The notes under the pieces are model-generated. The model did not search any database. It worked only from the letters and a program-made list of their open reading frames with translations, and was not told where the DNA came from. Below, one piece after another: positions 1-7,585 of a stretch of DNA of 64,000 bases (positions are counted from its first letter, which is position 1; every line of letters begins with the position of its first letter). This stretch comes from RCIO01 sp040880025 (lineage in GTDB: Bacteria > Pseudomonadota > Alphaproteobacteria > Rhizobiales > Rhizobiaceae), in assembly GCA_040880025.1 (NCBI GenBank), contig JBBDJD010000012.1, forward strand, positions 1 through 64,000. The letters are read 5' to 3'. The position numbers were made by a program, and so were the translations under genes.

Positions 1-1040
1 CGGCATACGAGATCGCTGAAAGGGTGGCTGACACAGATTTTCAGCTACGCGCACTGTGTGGCGTATGGCTTGGAAGCCTCTCAATCGGCCGACATACGGA
101 CGCAATGCGGTCAGCAAGACAAGCGATGGCAGTCGCGACCGATCATGGCAAACCCGAAGACGCGTCCGCTGGCGCCCGTATGGAGGCGACGCTCTGCTGC
201 CTTAGCGGAGAGCTCGAGCGCGCAAGGGACTTGTCGGACAACGCACTGGCACTGTACAGGCCGTCAAACTCGCAATTGGTCCGATTCCAGTTCGACCAGA
301 AGGTTGCCACTCAATGCCTGCTGGCAAACATTCTGTGGCTCCAGGGTTTTGGCAATGATGCACTTGATTATGCGAGGCGGGCTCTGTCCCATGCGCAGGC
401 GATAGCGCATGCTCCTTCACAGTTCTACGCCGTCATCAATGGCGCATATCCGATGAGCATTCATGCCAATGACCGCATGCTGGAGAGGCAGTGCCGTCAA
501 ATACTCGAATCCTTTACATCCGCCCATACAACATGGGGCATCTGGATTAACTGTTTCCGTGGGCTATCGATGATCCGAGACGGCGACCCGCGATCGGGTG
601 TCGGTTTCTTACGCGCCGGAATGGCCATGTTTCCCCACAGCGCCCTTTCCCTTCGCAGGATACCCTTCCAAGTCGGACTTATTGAGGGCTTGATCCAATC
701 AGGAGAGCGCGCCGAAGCGTCCAAATTATTGGCCGAAACTTTGCGCTACTGTGAGGACAGCGGAGAGCGCTGGTATATGCCGGAGTTGCTCAGATTTGAA
801 GCTGAGGCGCTTATAGCCGAAGACGCCGATTCTGCTGCAATCACTAGCAAACTTGAGCAATCTTTGGCCGAAGCCCAAAAGATGGGTGCGCGAACTTGGG
901 AGACCCGGACTGCGCTGACTACAGCCGAATACGTGCGCTTGCACCAGTGCCCCACGGATATTGAAACGACTCCTTTCGAACTGGAAAACGATCCCGCCCG
1001 ACGCCGCGGTCTGCGGAAGTCGCCGCTCATTCAAACTTAG
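1..1040 (+). CDS. C-terminal part of a TPR-like helical repeat protein (5' end outside the window)
   Basis: The frame is open from the left edge of the window, so only the last roughly 345 residues are visible and the true start is upstream. The visible part is all alpha-helical, with repeated A/L-rich helices spaced about 40 residues apart, and ends with a helix of the form LAEAQKMGARTWETRTA. That ending resembles the C-terminus of large winged-helix/ATPase or adenylate-cyclase-like regulators with TPR arrays in rhizobia. No catalytic motif is visible in this part. Base composition is lower in GC than the core genes to the right, in keeping with a place on an integrated element. A function beyond a probable regulatory or scaffold role cannot be assigned. 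Confidence 0.6.
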   Translation, partial: AYEIAERVADTDFQLRALCGVWLGSLSIGRHTDAMRSARQAMAVATDHGKPEDASAGARMEATLCCLSGELERARDLSDNALALYRPSNSQLVRFQFDQKVATQCLLANILWLQGFGNDALDYARRALSHAQAIAHAPSQFYAVINGAYPMSIHANDRMLERQCRQILESFTSAHTTWGIWINCFRGLSMIRDGDPRSGVGFLRAGMAMFPHSALSLRRIPFQVGLIEGLIQSGERAEASKLLAETLRYCEDSGERWYMPELLRFEAEALIAEDADSAAITSKLEQSLAEAQKMGARTWETRTALTTAEYVRLHQCPTDIETTPFELENDPARRRGLRKSPLIQT

Positions 1041-1402
1041 CAATTCCAACCTCTCCCGAGCACGGCTCGAGCCCTTTGAGTTGAACAACGGCAGCTTCTC
1101 GGATCTTCAGGTTTTCGGTGAATGTCGCAAATGAGGGCGCGAAGCAGACCCATCGCGACGACTCGCTCTACCGGCTTGATCGCGCCTATCGCGTCGACGT
1201 CCTGATTGTTGCGTGCCGGGTGGCGCGCGAGCCAGCCCCGAGAACCCAATTCCGCAAATGCCGCCCCATCCTGCGTGCGTCGGCGTGGCTAGGTCACCAC
1301 CGACGCCGTATCGCTTCAACGACCCCATCCAACTCCCGTCCCGATAGCGATAACGGCCCCACGACCCCACCACGAGGCCACAAATCCCCACGTTGACCCG
1401 CG
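1041..1402. other. Gene-poor stretch between the TPR-like gene and the integrase
   Basis: This 362-base stretch lies between two convergent genes. Short open frames exist on both strands, but their translations are low-complexity and rich in Arg, Pro and Ser, typical of antisense or out-of-frame reading of GC-rich DNA. None has a convincing ribosome binding site or a recognisable domain. No terminator hairpin with a T-tract was seen. Confidence 0.5.
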
Positions 1403-2617
1403 TCACCCTCCGTTCATGAAGAACGTCGCCCACTGCTGCATCAGCTCCCGCCGCCGGTCGACGAACGTTGTTCTCGCATAGGCGGCAACCACTTTGTCGC
1501 TTTGGGTATGGGCGAGACAGGCTTCGATCACCTCCGGCGAGAAGTCGGTCTGTTCGCGAGCCCATGTGGAAAACGCGGCGCGGAACCCATGCACGGTTGC
1601 GCCATCATCGCGAACGCCGCGCAAGCATTGGATCATGGCCATGTTCGAGAGCGTCGGCACACGCTTGCCGGGGAAAAGATGCTGATTGTTGCCGGTGGTA
1701 TCCCGCGGCAATGATTCCAGCAGCGCAACCGTCTCCGCGGCGAGCGGAACCTGATGCTCGGCCCGCGCCTTCATCCGTTCAGCCGGGATCGTCCAGAGTT
1801 TTGCCTTCAGGTCGATCTCGTCCCATGACGCGCCAAGCGTCTCGCCGGTGCGCACCGCCGTCATGATTGTGAACAGCAGCGCCTTGGCGCTGGTGGAGTC
1901 CAGCTTCCTGATATCGGCGACGACCGCAGGCACTTCCCTGTAGGGCACAGCGGCATGGTGCTTCTGCTGTCGCTGAAGCTTGTTCAATGATGGCAGCAAA
2001 TGCACCAGCGGCCCGTCACGTGAAGCCGGATTGTCACCAGTGCGATATCCCATGGCAGTTGCCCAGCCGATGATCTTGTCGATGCGGCCACGGATATTGC
2101 CCGCCGTCGGCGGCTTCGTTGTCCAGATCGGTTTTAGAACCTTGACGATGTCGTCAATGCCGACCTCGTTGACTGGCTTCTTCCCGATGATCGGATAGGC
2201 GTACATTTTCAATGTCGATGACCACTGTGCCCGGTGCTTGTCGTTGCTCCATGAGGATTCGTGCGAGTTGATGTATTCCCGGGCGCATTCCTGGAATGTC
2301 GGTACCTTGCTCGCCTCGGCCGCCGAAAGCGCGATCTTCCTCTGCGCCCGCGCCGCCTTCTTCTCGGCAGCAGGATCCCCGCCATCACGGATTTCAATGC
2401 GCAGCCTCTCGGCCTGGTCCCGCGCCCTGGCCACTGGAACATCCCTGGTCGGACCCAGGCCGATCACCTTCGGCTTGCTATCGACCCAGTATCGGAACAG
2501 CCAGCTTCTGGTGCCCTGGTCCCTCATCTGCAGATAGAGATTGTCTGACACCCAGTGCATGCCGACATCGCGCAGCGCGTCTACTTCCTTGGCTGACAGG
2601 GCGCGCTGGCGGGCCAT
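1403..2617 (-). CDS. int: Phage/island-type tyrosine recombinase (integrase)
   Basis: This 404-residue protein is a site-specific tyrosine recombinase of the type that inserts islands and prophages into tRNA genes. The first 90 residues form the arm-binding domain typical of these integrases, followed by a SAM-like core-binding domain (about 105-205) and the catalytic domain. The catalytic residues can be read: Arg256 in TAVRTGE, a probable Lys283, His343 and Arg346 in HGFRAAF, His370 in LAHTQ and the nucleophile Tyr380 in YAR. All are present, so the enzyme looks active. It is transcribed away from tRNA-Ser, with its start about 290 bases from the tRNA 3' end, the usual layout for an island whose integrase sits at one boundary. 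The rest of the island would lie to the left, outside the window. Confidence 0.95.
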   Translation of the reverse strand: MARQRALSAKEVDALRDVGMHWVSDNLYLQMRDQGTRSWLFRYWVDSKPKVIGLGPTRDVPVARARDQAERLRIEIRDGGDPAAEKKAARAQRKIALSAAEASKVPTFQECAREYINSHESSWSNDKHRAQWSSTLKMYAYPIIGKKPVNEVGIDDIVKVLKPIWTTKPPTAGNIRGRIDKIIGWATAMGYRTGDNPASRDGPLVHLLPSLNKLQRQQKHHAAVPYREVPAVVADIRKLDSTSAKALLFTIMTAVRTGETLGASWDEIDLKAKLWTIPAERMKARAEHQVPLAAETVALLESLPRDTTGNNQHLFPGKRVPTLSNMAMIQCLRGVRDDGATVHGFRAAFSTWAREQTDFSPEVIEACLAHTQSDKVVAAYARTTFVDRRRELMQQWATFFMNGG

Positions 2618-2723
2618 GGTCGACTGCCTCCTCAGGCTATGCCAATAGGGACGGCGGACATTTGCTTGTAACGGTTACACAGTCCAGTCGCACCGCTTGC
2701 GAAGTTCAGATGAACATACCCGA

Positions 2724-2747
2724 TCGGACAGACGGTCGGACAGACGG
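2724..2747. repeat. 12-bp perfect tandem repeat between integrase and tRNA-Ser
   Basis: The unit TCGGACAGACGG occurs twice head to tail with no spacer. It lies about 110 bases upstream of the integrase start and about 160 bases from the tRNA 3' end, where arm-type integrase sites or excisionase sites are often found. That role is inferred; the repeat itself is read directly. Confidence 0.5.
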
Positions 2748-2904
2748 TTGAGCAGCATCGTCAAACCCGCAGCGCAGCGGGCTTTAGACAAACATCGCAG
2801 CGAGTCGGGTTCGAAAGTGGCTGACAAAGCTGCGGAAATCGGGCCGCAGTCGCCGGATTGCTCCGTGTTTACAATCGTTTAGCTAAACATCCCGTTTGGG
2901 AAGT

Positions 2905-2934
2905 TGGCGGAGAGAGAGGGATTCGAACCCTCGA
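2905..2934. other. Probable chromosomal attachment site (3' part of tRNA-Ser)
   Basis: Integrases of this family usually recombine within the T-arm and acceptor 3' half of a tRNA gene, leaving a direct copy at the far end of the island. The integrase lies on the 3' side of this tRNA. No second copy of this stretch was found in the window, so the other attachment site should be to the left of position 1. Exact limits cannot be set from one copy. Confidence 0.4.
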
Positions 2935-2994
2935 TACGGTTTCCCGTATACACGCGTTCCAGGCGTGCGCCTTCAACCACTCGGCCACCTCTCC
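2905..2994 (-). tRNA. tRNA-Ser (anticodon GGA)
   Basis: The reverse strand gives a complete class II tRNA of 90 bases including an encoded CCA. The acceptor stem pairs GGAGAGG with the 3' TCTCTCC, followed by the discriminator G. The anticodon stem-loop reads CACGC-CTGGAAC-GCGTG, so the anticodon is GGA. The long variable arm expected of tRNA-Ser is present (TATACGGGAAACCGTAT), and the T-loop has the usual GGTTCGAATCC. The 3' end faces the integrase, which marks this gene as the likely insertion target. Confidence 0.97.
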
Positions 2995-3256
2995 GCAGGC
3001 ACCCCGGTATCACCTTGGCGCGGGGCTCATCTAGTCGATATGCGAGCGGATGCCAAGCCTGCGGACCGTCTTTGCGCCGCTGTGCGGGCGAATTGGCTGG
3101 CGCTGGGGCCCGCTCACATTTGCGTGCGGCGATTGCGCTCGGCCCTGCTCCGCTCTATCTGTCTGGCGGAATTCACGTTTTGCGGTTCGGTTCCGCACGA
3201 ATGGTGCGATGACCACAGCGGCCCTGCACCGATCCGGCGCACATTACGGGGGAGGC

Positions 3257-3580
3257 ATGATCCGGTTCATTTTCCGCATCCTTGCGACCTTGTCGCTGGC
3301 AGTTGCCGTCATCATGGCCGTGCTTGACGCCACGCGCTCGATCGCGTCGGACATGGTTGTGCTGACGCCACTGTCGCAAAGCTGGCATACGGTCTTCCCG
3401 GCAAGTTACGGCGCGGCCGAAGCCGCGGTCAGCGAGGTGCTTGTGCCCTATATGTGGGATCCCGTGATCCTCACCCTTCTGTCGGCGCCGGGCTTTGCCG
3501 TCTTTGTGGTGCTGGCGCTTCTGCTTTACATGATCGGGCGGCGCCCGGAGCGGCGCGAAGGCCGCTTTGCCTCCATCTGA
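3257..3580 (+). CDS. Small membrane protein of unknown function upstream of msrA
   Basis: The protein has 107 residues. The start at 3257 has a strong ribosome binding site (GGGGGAGG, 3248-3254), so longer readings of the frame are unlikely. Two hydrophobic segments are visible, one at about residues 5-25 and one at about 72-93, with a short polar loop between and an Arg-rich C-terminal tail. It ends 21 bases before msrA and is probably co-transcribed with it. I do not recognise a named family. Confidence 0.75.
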   Translation: MIRFIFRILATLSLAVAVIMAVLDATRSIASDMVVLTPLSQSWHTVFPASYGAAEAAVSEVLVPYMWDPVILTLLSAPGFAVFVVLALLLYMIGRRPERREGRFASI

Positions 3581-3601
3581 CGAGCGCGAAAGGGAAACGC
3601 G

Positions 3602-4270
3602 ATGTTCTTCCTCGGCGATTTGATGAACAAGAAAACCAGCATGCCCGCGCAAGGCGATGCGCTTCCGGGCCGCGCGGAGGCGATCCCGACCGCCGCGCGC
3701 CATTTCGTCTCCAAGCACCCGCTCCCCGGCCCCTATCCGGAGGGATCGCAAACGGTGATGTTCGGCATGGGCTGCTTCTGGGGAGCCGAGCGCCTGTTCT
3801 GGCAGACGGAAGGCGTCTGGGTCACCGCCGTCGGCTATGCCGGCGGCTACACGCCCAACCCGACCTATCAGGAGACCTGCACCGGTCTCACCGGCCACGC
3901 CGAGGTGGTGCTGGTTGTCTACGATCCGAAGGTCGTCACCTTCTCCGAATTGCTCGCCATCTTTTGGGAAAGCCATGACCCGACCCAGGGCATGCGCCAG
4001 GGCAACGATGTCGGAACCACCTACCGCTCCGCCATCTACACCGCCACCGAGGCGCAGCACGCGGCGGCGATTGCCTCGCGCGACGCCTATCAGGCCGCGC
4101 TCGGCAAGGCCGGACGCAGCCGCATCACCACGGAAATCGCCGCCGCGCCCGCGTTCTATTTCGCCGAGGCCGAGCATCAGCAATATCTGGCCAAGAATCC
4201 TTATGGCTATTGCGGACTGCAGGGGACGGGGGTCTCGTGTCCGCTTCCGGCCGCCGCGTCCGCGTCCTGA
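3602..4270 (+). CDS. msrA: Peptide methionine-(S)-S-oxide reductase
   Basis: MsrA reduces the S-epimer of methionine sulfoxide in oxidised proteins and free methionine, using thioredoxin for recycling. The 222-residue protein carries the catalytic GCFWGAE motif near residue 57, followed by the GYAGG and TGHAEVV segments of the family. Two further Cys near the C-terminus (GYCGLQ and GVSCPL) are placed as the resolving cysteines that regenerate the active-site Cys. The N-terminal extension of about 45 residues before the core is common in proteobacterial MsrA. A binding site (AAAGGGAAA) precedes the ATG. Confidence 0.96.
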   Translation: MFFLGDLMNKKTSMPAQGDALPGRAEAIPTAARHFVSKHPLPGPYPEGSQTVMFGMGCFWGAERLFWQTEGVWVTAVGYAGGYTPNPTYQETCTGLTGHAEVVLVVYDPKVVTFSELLAIFWESHDPTQGMRQGNDVGTTYRSAIYTATEAQHAAAIASRDAYQAALGKAGRSRITTEIAAAPAFYFAEAEHQQYLAKNPYGYCGLQGTGVSCPLPAAASAS

Positions 4271-4353
4271 CCGGCCGCCAATCGGGGCGATTTGTCCGGA
4301 AGGTCAAAAATTCCGCGTGAAATTTGTTTGGCCCCGTGCAAAAGTGGGTTGAA

Positions 4354-4372
4354 GCGGGAGTTTTCCTCCCGC
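4354..4372 (+). promoter_or_regulatory. Hairpin in the leader of the BMP-family binding protein gene
   Basis: GCGGGAG and CTCCCGC pair around a five-base TTTTC loop, about 75 bases before the start of the binding-protein gene. It has no T-tract on the downstream side, so it is not an obvious terminator of msrA. It could be an RNA leader element, but I do not recognise a riboswitch class. Confidence 0.3.
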
Positions 4373-4446
4373 CAACAAGGTGCCGTTGCCGCTTGGGCAG
4401 CAGGCGTCGAAGTACCAGATAGTGAAACCGACAGGGTGTGGATCAC

Positions 4447-5436
4447 ATGAAAAGAATCGTTCTAGGCCTTATGGCCGCTGCCGCGATGTCCGTCTCGGCA
4501 TACGCGCAGGATATCGCTCCGGCGCTGCTGTTCGATCTCGGCGGCAAGTTCGACAAATCCTTCAACGAGGCGTCTTATGGCGGCGCGGAGAAGTTCAAGG
4601 AAGAAACCGGCATTGAATATGTCGAGTTCGAGATTTCCAACGACGCGCAGCGCGAACAGGCTCTGCTGCGCTTCGCCGAAGACGGCCGCAATCCGATCGT
4701 GATGGCCGGCTTCTCCTGGGCCGCGGCTCTGGAAAAGGTCGCCGCGCAGTTCCCCGACACCGATTTCGCCATCATCGACATGGTCGTCGATCTGCCGAAC
4801 GTGCGCTCGGTGGTCTACAACGAGCATGAAGGCTCCTACCTCGTCGGCATCCTTGCCGCGATGGCGTCGGACACCGACAAGGTCGGCTTCGTCGGCGGCA
4901 TGGACATTCCGCTGATCCGCAAATTCGCTTGCGGCTATGTCGGCGGCGCCAAGGCTGCCGGCGCGACCGAGGTCATCCAGAACTACACCGGCGACACGCC
5001 GGCTGCCTGGAACGACCCGACCAAGGGCGGCGAGATCACCAAGTCGCAGATGTCGCAGGGCGCGGACGTTGTCTACGCGGCCGCCGGCGGCACCGGCGTT
5101 GGCGTTCTGCAGGCTGCGGCCGATGCCGGCAATCTCGCCATCGGCGTCGACTCAAACCAGAACTACATGCATCCGGGCAAGGTTCTGACCTCGATGCTCA
5201 AGCGTGTCGACGTTGCCGTCTATGACGCGTTCATGGACGCCAAGAACAGCGAGTTCACCGGCGGCATCAACGTTCTGGGCCTGGCCGAGAACGGAGTCGG
5301 CTACGCGGTCGACGAGCACAACGAGGCGCTCATCACCGACGAGATGAAGTCCGCTGTCGAAGAGGCGAAGGCCAAGATCATCGCCGGCGACATCGAGGTT
5401 CACGACTACATGTCGGACAACAACTGCCCCTACTGA
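4447..5436 (+). CDS. BMP family (basic membrane protein/Med-like) ABC transporter substrate-binding protein, probably for nucleosides
   Basis: This periplasmic protein captures substrate for an ABC importer. The 329-residue form starting at ATG 4447 begins with a clean signal peptide (MKRIVLGLMAAAAMSVSAYA) ending in AYA before QDI. The mature part shows BMP-family hallmarks: LLFDLGGKFDKSFNE near the start, FAIIDMVVDLPNVRSV, the GFVGGMDIPLIRKF segment and GIDSNQN-like residues (GVDSNQN). BMP proteins next to nucleoside salvage genes usually bind purine or pyrimidine nucleosides, and the ATPase, two permeases, cdd, punA and deoA follow from 7.6 kb. The gene is separated from them by an MFS gene and two reversed genes, and has its own terminator, so it is transcribed on its own. 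Confidence 0.92.
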   Translation: MKRIVLGLMAAAAMSVSAYAQDIAPALLFDLGGKFDKSFNEASYGGAEKFKEETGIEYVEFEISNDAQREQALLRFAEDGRNPIVMAGFSWAAALEKVAAQFPDTDFAIIDMVVDLPNVRSVVYNEHEGSYLVGILAAMASDTDKVGFVGGMDIPLIRKFACGYVGGAKAAGATEVIQNYTGDTPAAWNDPTKGGEITKSQMSQGADVVYAAAGGTGVGVLQAAADAGNLAIGVDSNQNYMHPGKVLTSMLKRVDVAVYDAFMDAKNSEFTGGINVLGLAENGVGYAVDEHNEALITDEMKSAVEEAKAKIIAGDIEVHDYMSDNNCPY

Positions 5437-5457
5437 CCGGCAGTTCATCGATCTGAG

Positions 5458-5486
5458 AAACCGCCGGGTTCGCCCGGCGGTTTTTT
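5458..5486 (+). terminator. Rho-independent terminator after the BMP binding protein gene
   Basis: CCGCCGGG (5461-5468) pairs perfectly with CCCGGCGG (5473-5480) around a TTCG tetraloop and is followed by six T. Upstream A residues can extend the stem. It lies 22 bases after the stop codon. Confidence 0.93.
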
Positions 5487-5580
5487 GTTGGAACAAACGC
5501 TTCGCTGCCGCTGGCGGTTACTTCGACGACGCGGCGCGTTATGGCTTGCGAGCCGCCCCACGCTTGGAAGATCGCCCCGG

Positions 5581-6762
5581 ATGAACGACATGCCCCGCCG
5601 CATCGCCGCCATCTCCATTCTGCTCGTGGCCGGCATCCTGGCCGGCACGCAGCTGGGCAAGATCGCGCCGCTGGTCGGCTGGTATCGCGATGATGCCGGC
5701 ATGTCGCTGGTCGCGATCGGCTGGCTCACCGCGCTTCTTGGCCTGTTCGTGGCGCTGGCGGCGCTCCCGGCTTCCTTCGCCATCGTGCGCACCGGCCTGT
5801 TTCGCTCGTTCGCGGCCTCGGCGCTGCTCTTGTTCATCGGCGGCGTCGGCATCGCGATTTCCGAACATCCGGCGCTGGTTCTGGTCTCGCGCCTGATCGA
5901 GGCGCTGGGCTATCTGCCGCTGGTCATCGCCACGCCTGCTCTGGTCAGCGCGCTGGCGCCCGCCGACCTGAAGGCGCCGGCCCTGGCGATCTGGGGCGGT
6001 TTCGTGCCGATCGGCTTCGCCATCGCCGATTTCCTTGCCATTGGCGTCGTCCCGGTGTTCGGCGAGCGCGCCTTCCTCGGCATCGCGGTGGCATTGTTCG
6101 GCGTAAGCGGCCTGCTGGCGGTGTGGCTGGCGCGCGGGCTCGACCCGGTTGACGAACCGCCCGCGCCGCCGGGCCGGTCGCCCATCGCCGCGTCGGTGTC
6201 GCCGCAGGTGCTCATGGTCGCCGCCGCCTTCGGCATCTATGTCGTGCTGTCGATCGGCTTCTTCGCGTTCCTGCCGGCCTTCATCGCCTCCGACGGCTCG
6301 GATCTCCTGATTTCGGCCGGCGTCGTGGCACTCATCGTGCCGGTCGGCAACGTACTGACCGGCGTGCTGATGAAGGGCCGCCGCGCGCGCTTCGCGGCGA
6401 TGATCTGCATTGCCGGTTTTGTCGCGGGCGCCGCCGCCGCCGTGCCGCTCTTCACCCTCAGCGGTCCCGTCGTCGCGACGATGGCTGCGGTCGTCTATGC
6501 AATCGCCGGCGGCGTCGTTGCCTCGGCCCTGTTCGCCTGCGTGCCGTTCATCACCCCGTCGGGCGGCTCTGCCTCGGTCGCAATCGGCTTCATCGCCCAG
6601 GCAGGCGGCATCAGCACGGTTGCGGCGCCGCCGCTCGCCGGTTTCATCATCGAAAGTTATGGCTATGCCGGGCTTGGCTGGTTCCTTGCCCTTGTCTCGC
6701 TGATCGGGCCGCTTCTGATCGCCCCCATGCTGCGCCGGCCGCTCAACCCGCACGCCATCTAG
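5581..6762 (+). CDS. Major facilitator superfamily transporter
   Basis: The protein has 393 residues with about twelve hydrophobic segments and the short cytoplasmic loops of an MFS permease, in the CynX/NimT-like group by general appearance. ATG 5581 was chosen because GGAAG lies ten bases upstream; a second ATG three codons later is also possible. It sits between the binding-protein gene and the transporter genes of the nucleoside cluster, which hints at a related nucleobase or nucleoside substrate, but no residue seen here fixes the substrate. Its stop overlaps the end of slyX on the opposite strand by four bases. Confidence 0.85.
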   Translation: MNDMPRRIAAISILLVAGILAGTQLGKIAPLVGWYRDDAGMSLVAIGWLTALLGLFVALAALPASFAIVRTGLFRSFAASALLLFIGGVGIAISEHPALVLVSRLIEALGYLPLVIATPALVSALAPADLKAPALAIWGGFVPIGFAIADFLAIGVVPVFGERAFLGIAVALFGVSGLLAVWLARGLDPVDEPPAPPGRSPIAASVSPQVLMVAAAFGIYVVLSIGFFAFLPAFIASDGSDLLISAGVVALIVPVGNVLTGVLMKGRRARFAAMICIAGFVAGAAAAVPLFTLSGPVVATMAAVVYAIAGGVVASALFACVPFITPSGGSASVAIGFIAQAGGISTVAAPPLAGFIIESYGYAGLGWFLALVSLIGPLLIAPMLRRPLNPHAI

Positions 6763-6971
6763 TAGTGCGGCGGCTTGGTCACCGGCGTCTCGGGCTGCGT
6801 CTGCTCCTCCAGCGCCAGAAACCGCTCCGTCAGCGCGTCCAGTTTCTTGCGCATCTTGTCCATGACGGCCCATTGCTCGGCAAGCTGTCCTGAAAGCTCG
6901 GCGATCGTGTGTTCCTGCTCGGCGACGAGGATTTCCAGCTTGGTGATGCGTTCGTCCTTCTCGCCGCTCAT
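6759..6971 (-). CDS. slyX: SlyX family protein
   Basis: SlyX proteins are short coiled-coil proteins of unknown biochemical role. This one has 70 residues with heptad-like spacing of L/I/V through residues 8-55 (ITKLEILVAEQEHTIAELS) and ends in the family-typical PPHY. Its ATG overlaps the stop of the thioesterase gene in an ATGA arrangement, so the two are translated together. Confidence 0.92.
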   Translation of the reverse strand: MSGEKDERITKLEILVAEQEHTIAELSGQLAEQWAVMDKMRKKLDALTERFLALEEQTQPETPVTKPPHY

Positions 6972-7414
6972 CGGACAAGCGCCTCGAGCGCGGAGCGTAA
7001 TTTGGCGTTAGGCGGCTTCGGCCGCCGGGTCTCGCGGTCGACATAGACATGGACGAAGAAACCCTCCGCCGCGGCTCTCTCCTCGTCGTTGCGGAAAAGC
7101 CCGACTTCGTAGCGCACCGACGAGCCGCCCAGTCTTGCGACCCTGATCCCGGCATTCACCGTGTCGGGAAAGGCGATTTCGGCGTGGTATCGGCAGCCCG
7201 TTTCGACCACCAGGCCGATCTGCTCGCCATTGGCGATGTCGAGCGCGCCCTGTTCGATGAGCCAGCCGTTCACCGCCGTGTCGAACAGCGAATAATGCAC
7301 CACATTGTTCATGTGGCCATAGATGTCGTTGTCCATCCAGCGCGTGGTGATTGTGCGGAACGTTGCGTAATCGTCGCGGGTCGATGGCGGCTTGCGGGCG
7401 GGAGCGTCGGTCAC
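6968..7414 (-). CDS. Acyl-CoA thioesterase of the hot-dog (YbgC/4HBT) family
   Basis: The enzyme is expected to hydrolyse acyl-CoA thioesters in the cytoplasm. The 148-residue protein has the hot-dog motif RWMDNDIYGHMNNVVHYSLFD, with the catalytic Asp followed by GHMNN, and the central-helix region after it. Family length is about 130-150 residues. The start is a GTG at 7414. It overlaps slyX by four bases. The acyl substrate cannot be told from sequence. Confidence 0.92.
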   Translation of the reverse strand: MTDAPARKPPSTRDDYATFRTITTRWMDNDIYGHMNNVVHYSLFDTAVNGWLIEQGALDIANGEQIGLVVETGCRYHAEIAFPDTVNAGIRVARLGGSSVRYEVGLFRNDEERAAAEGFFVHVYVDRETRRPKPPNAKLRSALEALVR

Positions 7415-7585
7415 TGGGAAAGTTCGGCTGGATTCGTCATGCCGTGGAAATTGACAAGCGTCGCTGCTTTTGTCGAGAGTAGGCGGCGCGAAGGGGAATT
7501 GGCAGGTCGTCTTCTGTCATGTTACGTCTCTTGACCAAATGATAAAAAATCGCCGGGGCGGCGAGTTGGAGAGTGGGAACCGGCG

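Noticed and set aside
1118..1396. 92-codon open frame in the gap before the integrase
   Set aside because: No ribosome binding site, no recognisable domain and an Arg/Pro/Ser-rich composition typical of chance frames.
4271..4446. Riboswitch before the BMP binding protein gene
   Set aside because: Only one simple hairpin was seen; no known purine, guanidine or other riboswitch core could be recognised.
5539..7155. 538-codon open frame on the minus strand
   Set aside because: It is antisense to the MFS gene and out of frame with slyX and the thioesterase; low-complexity Arg/Gly/Asp composition.
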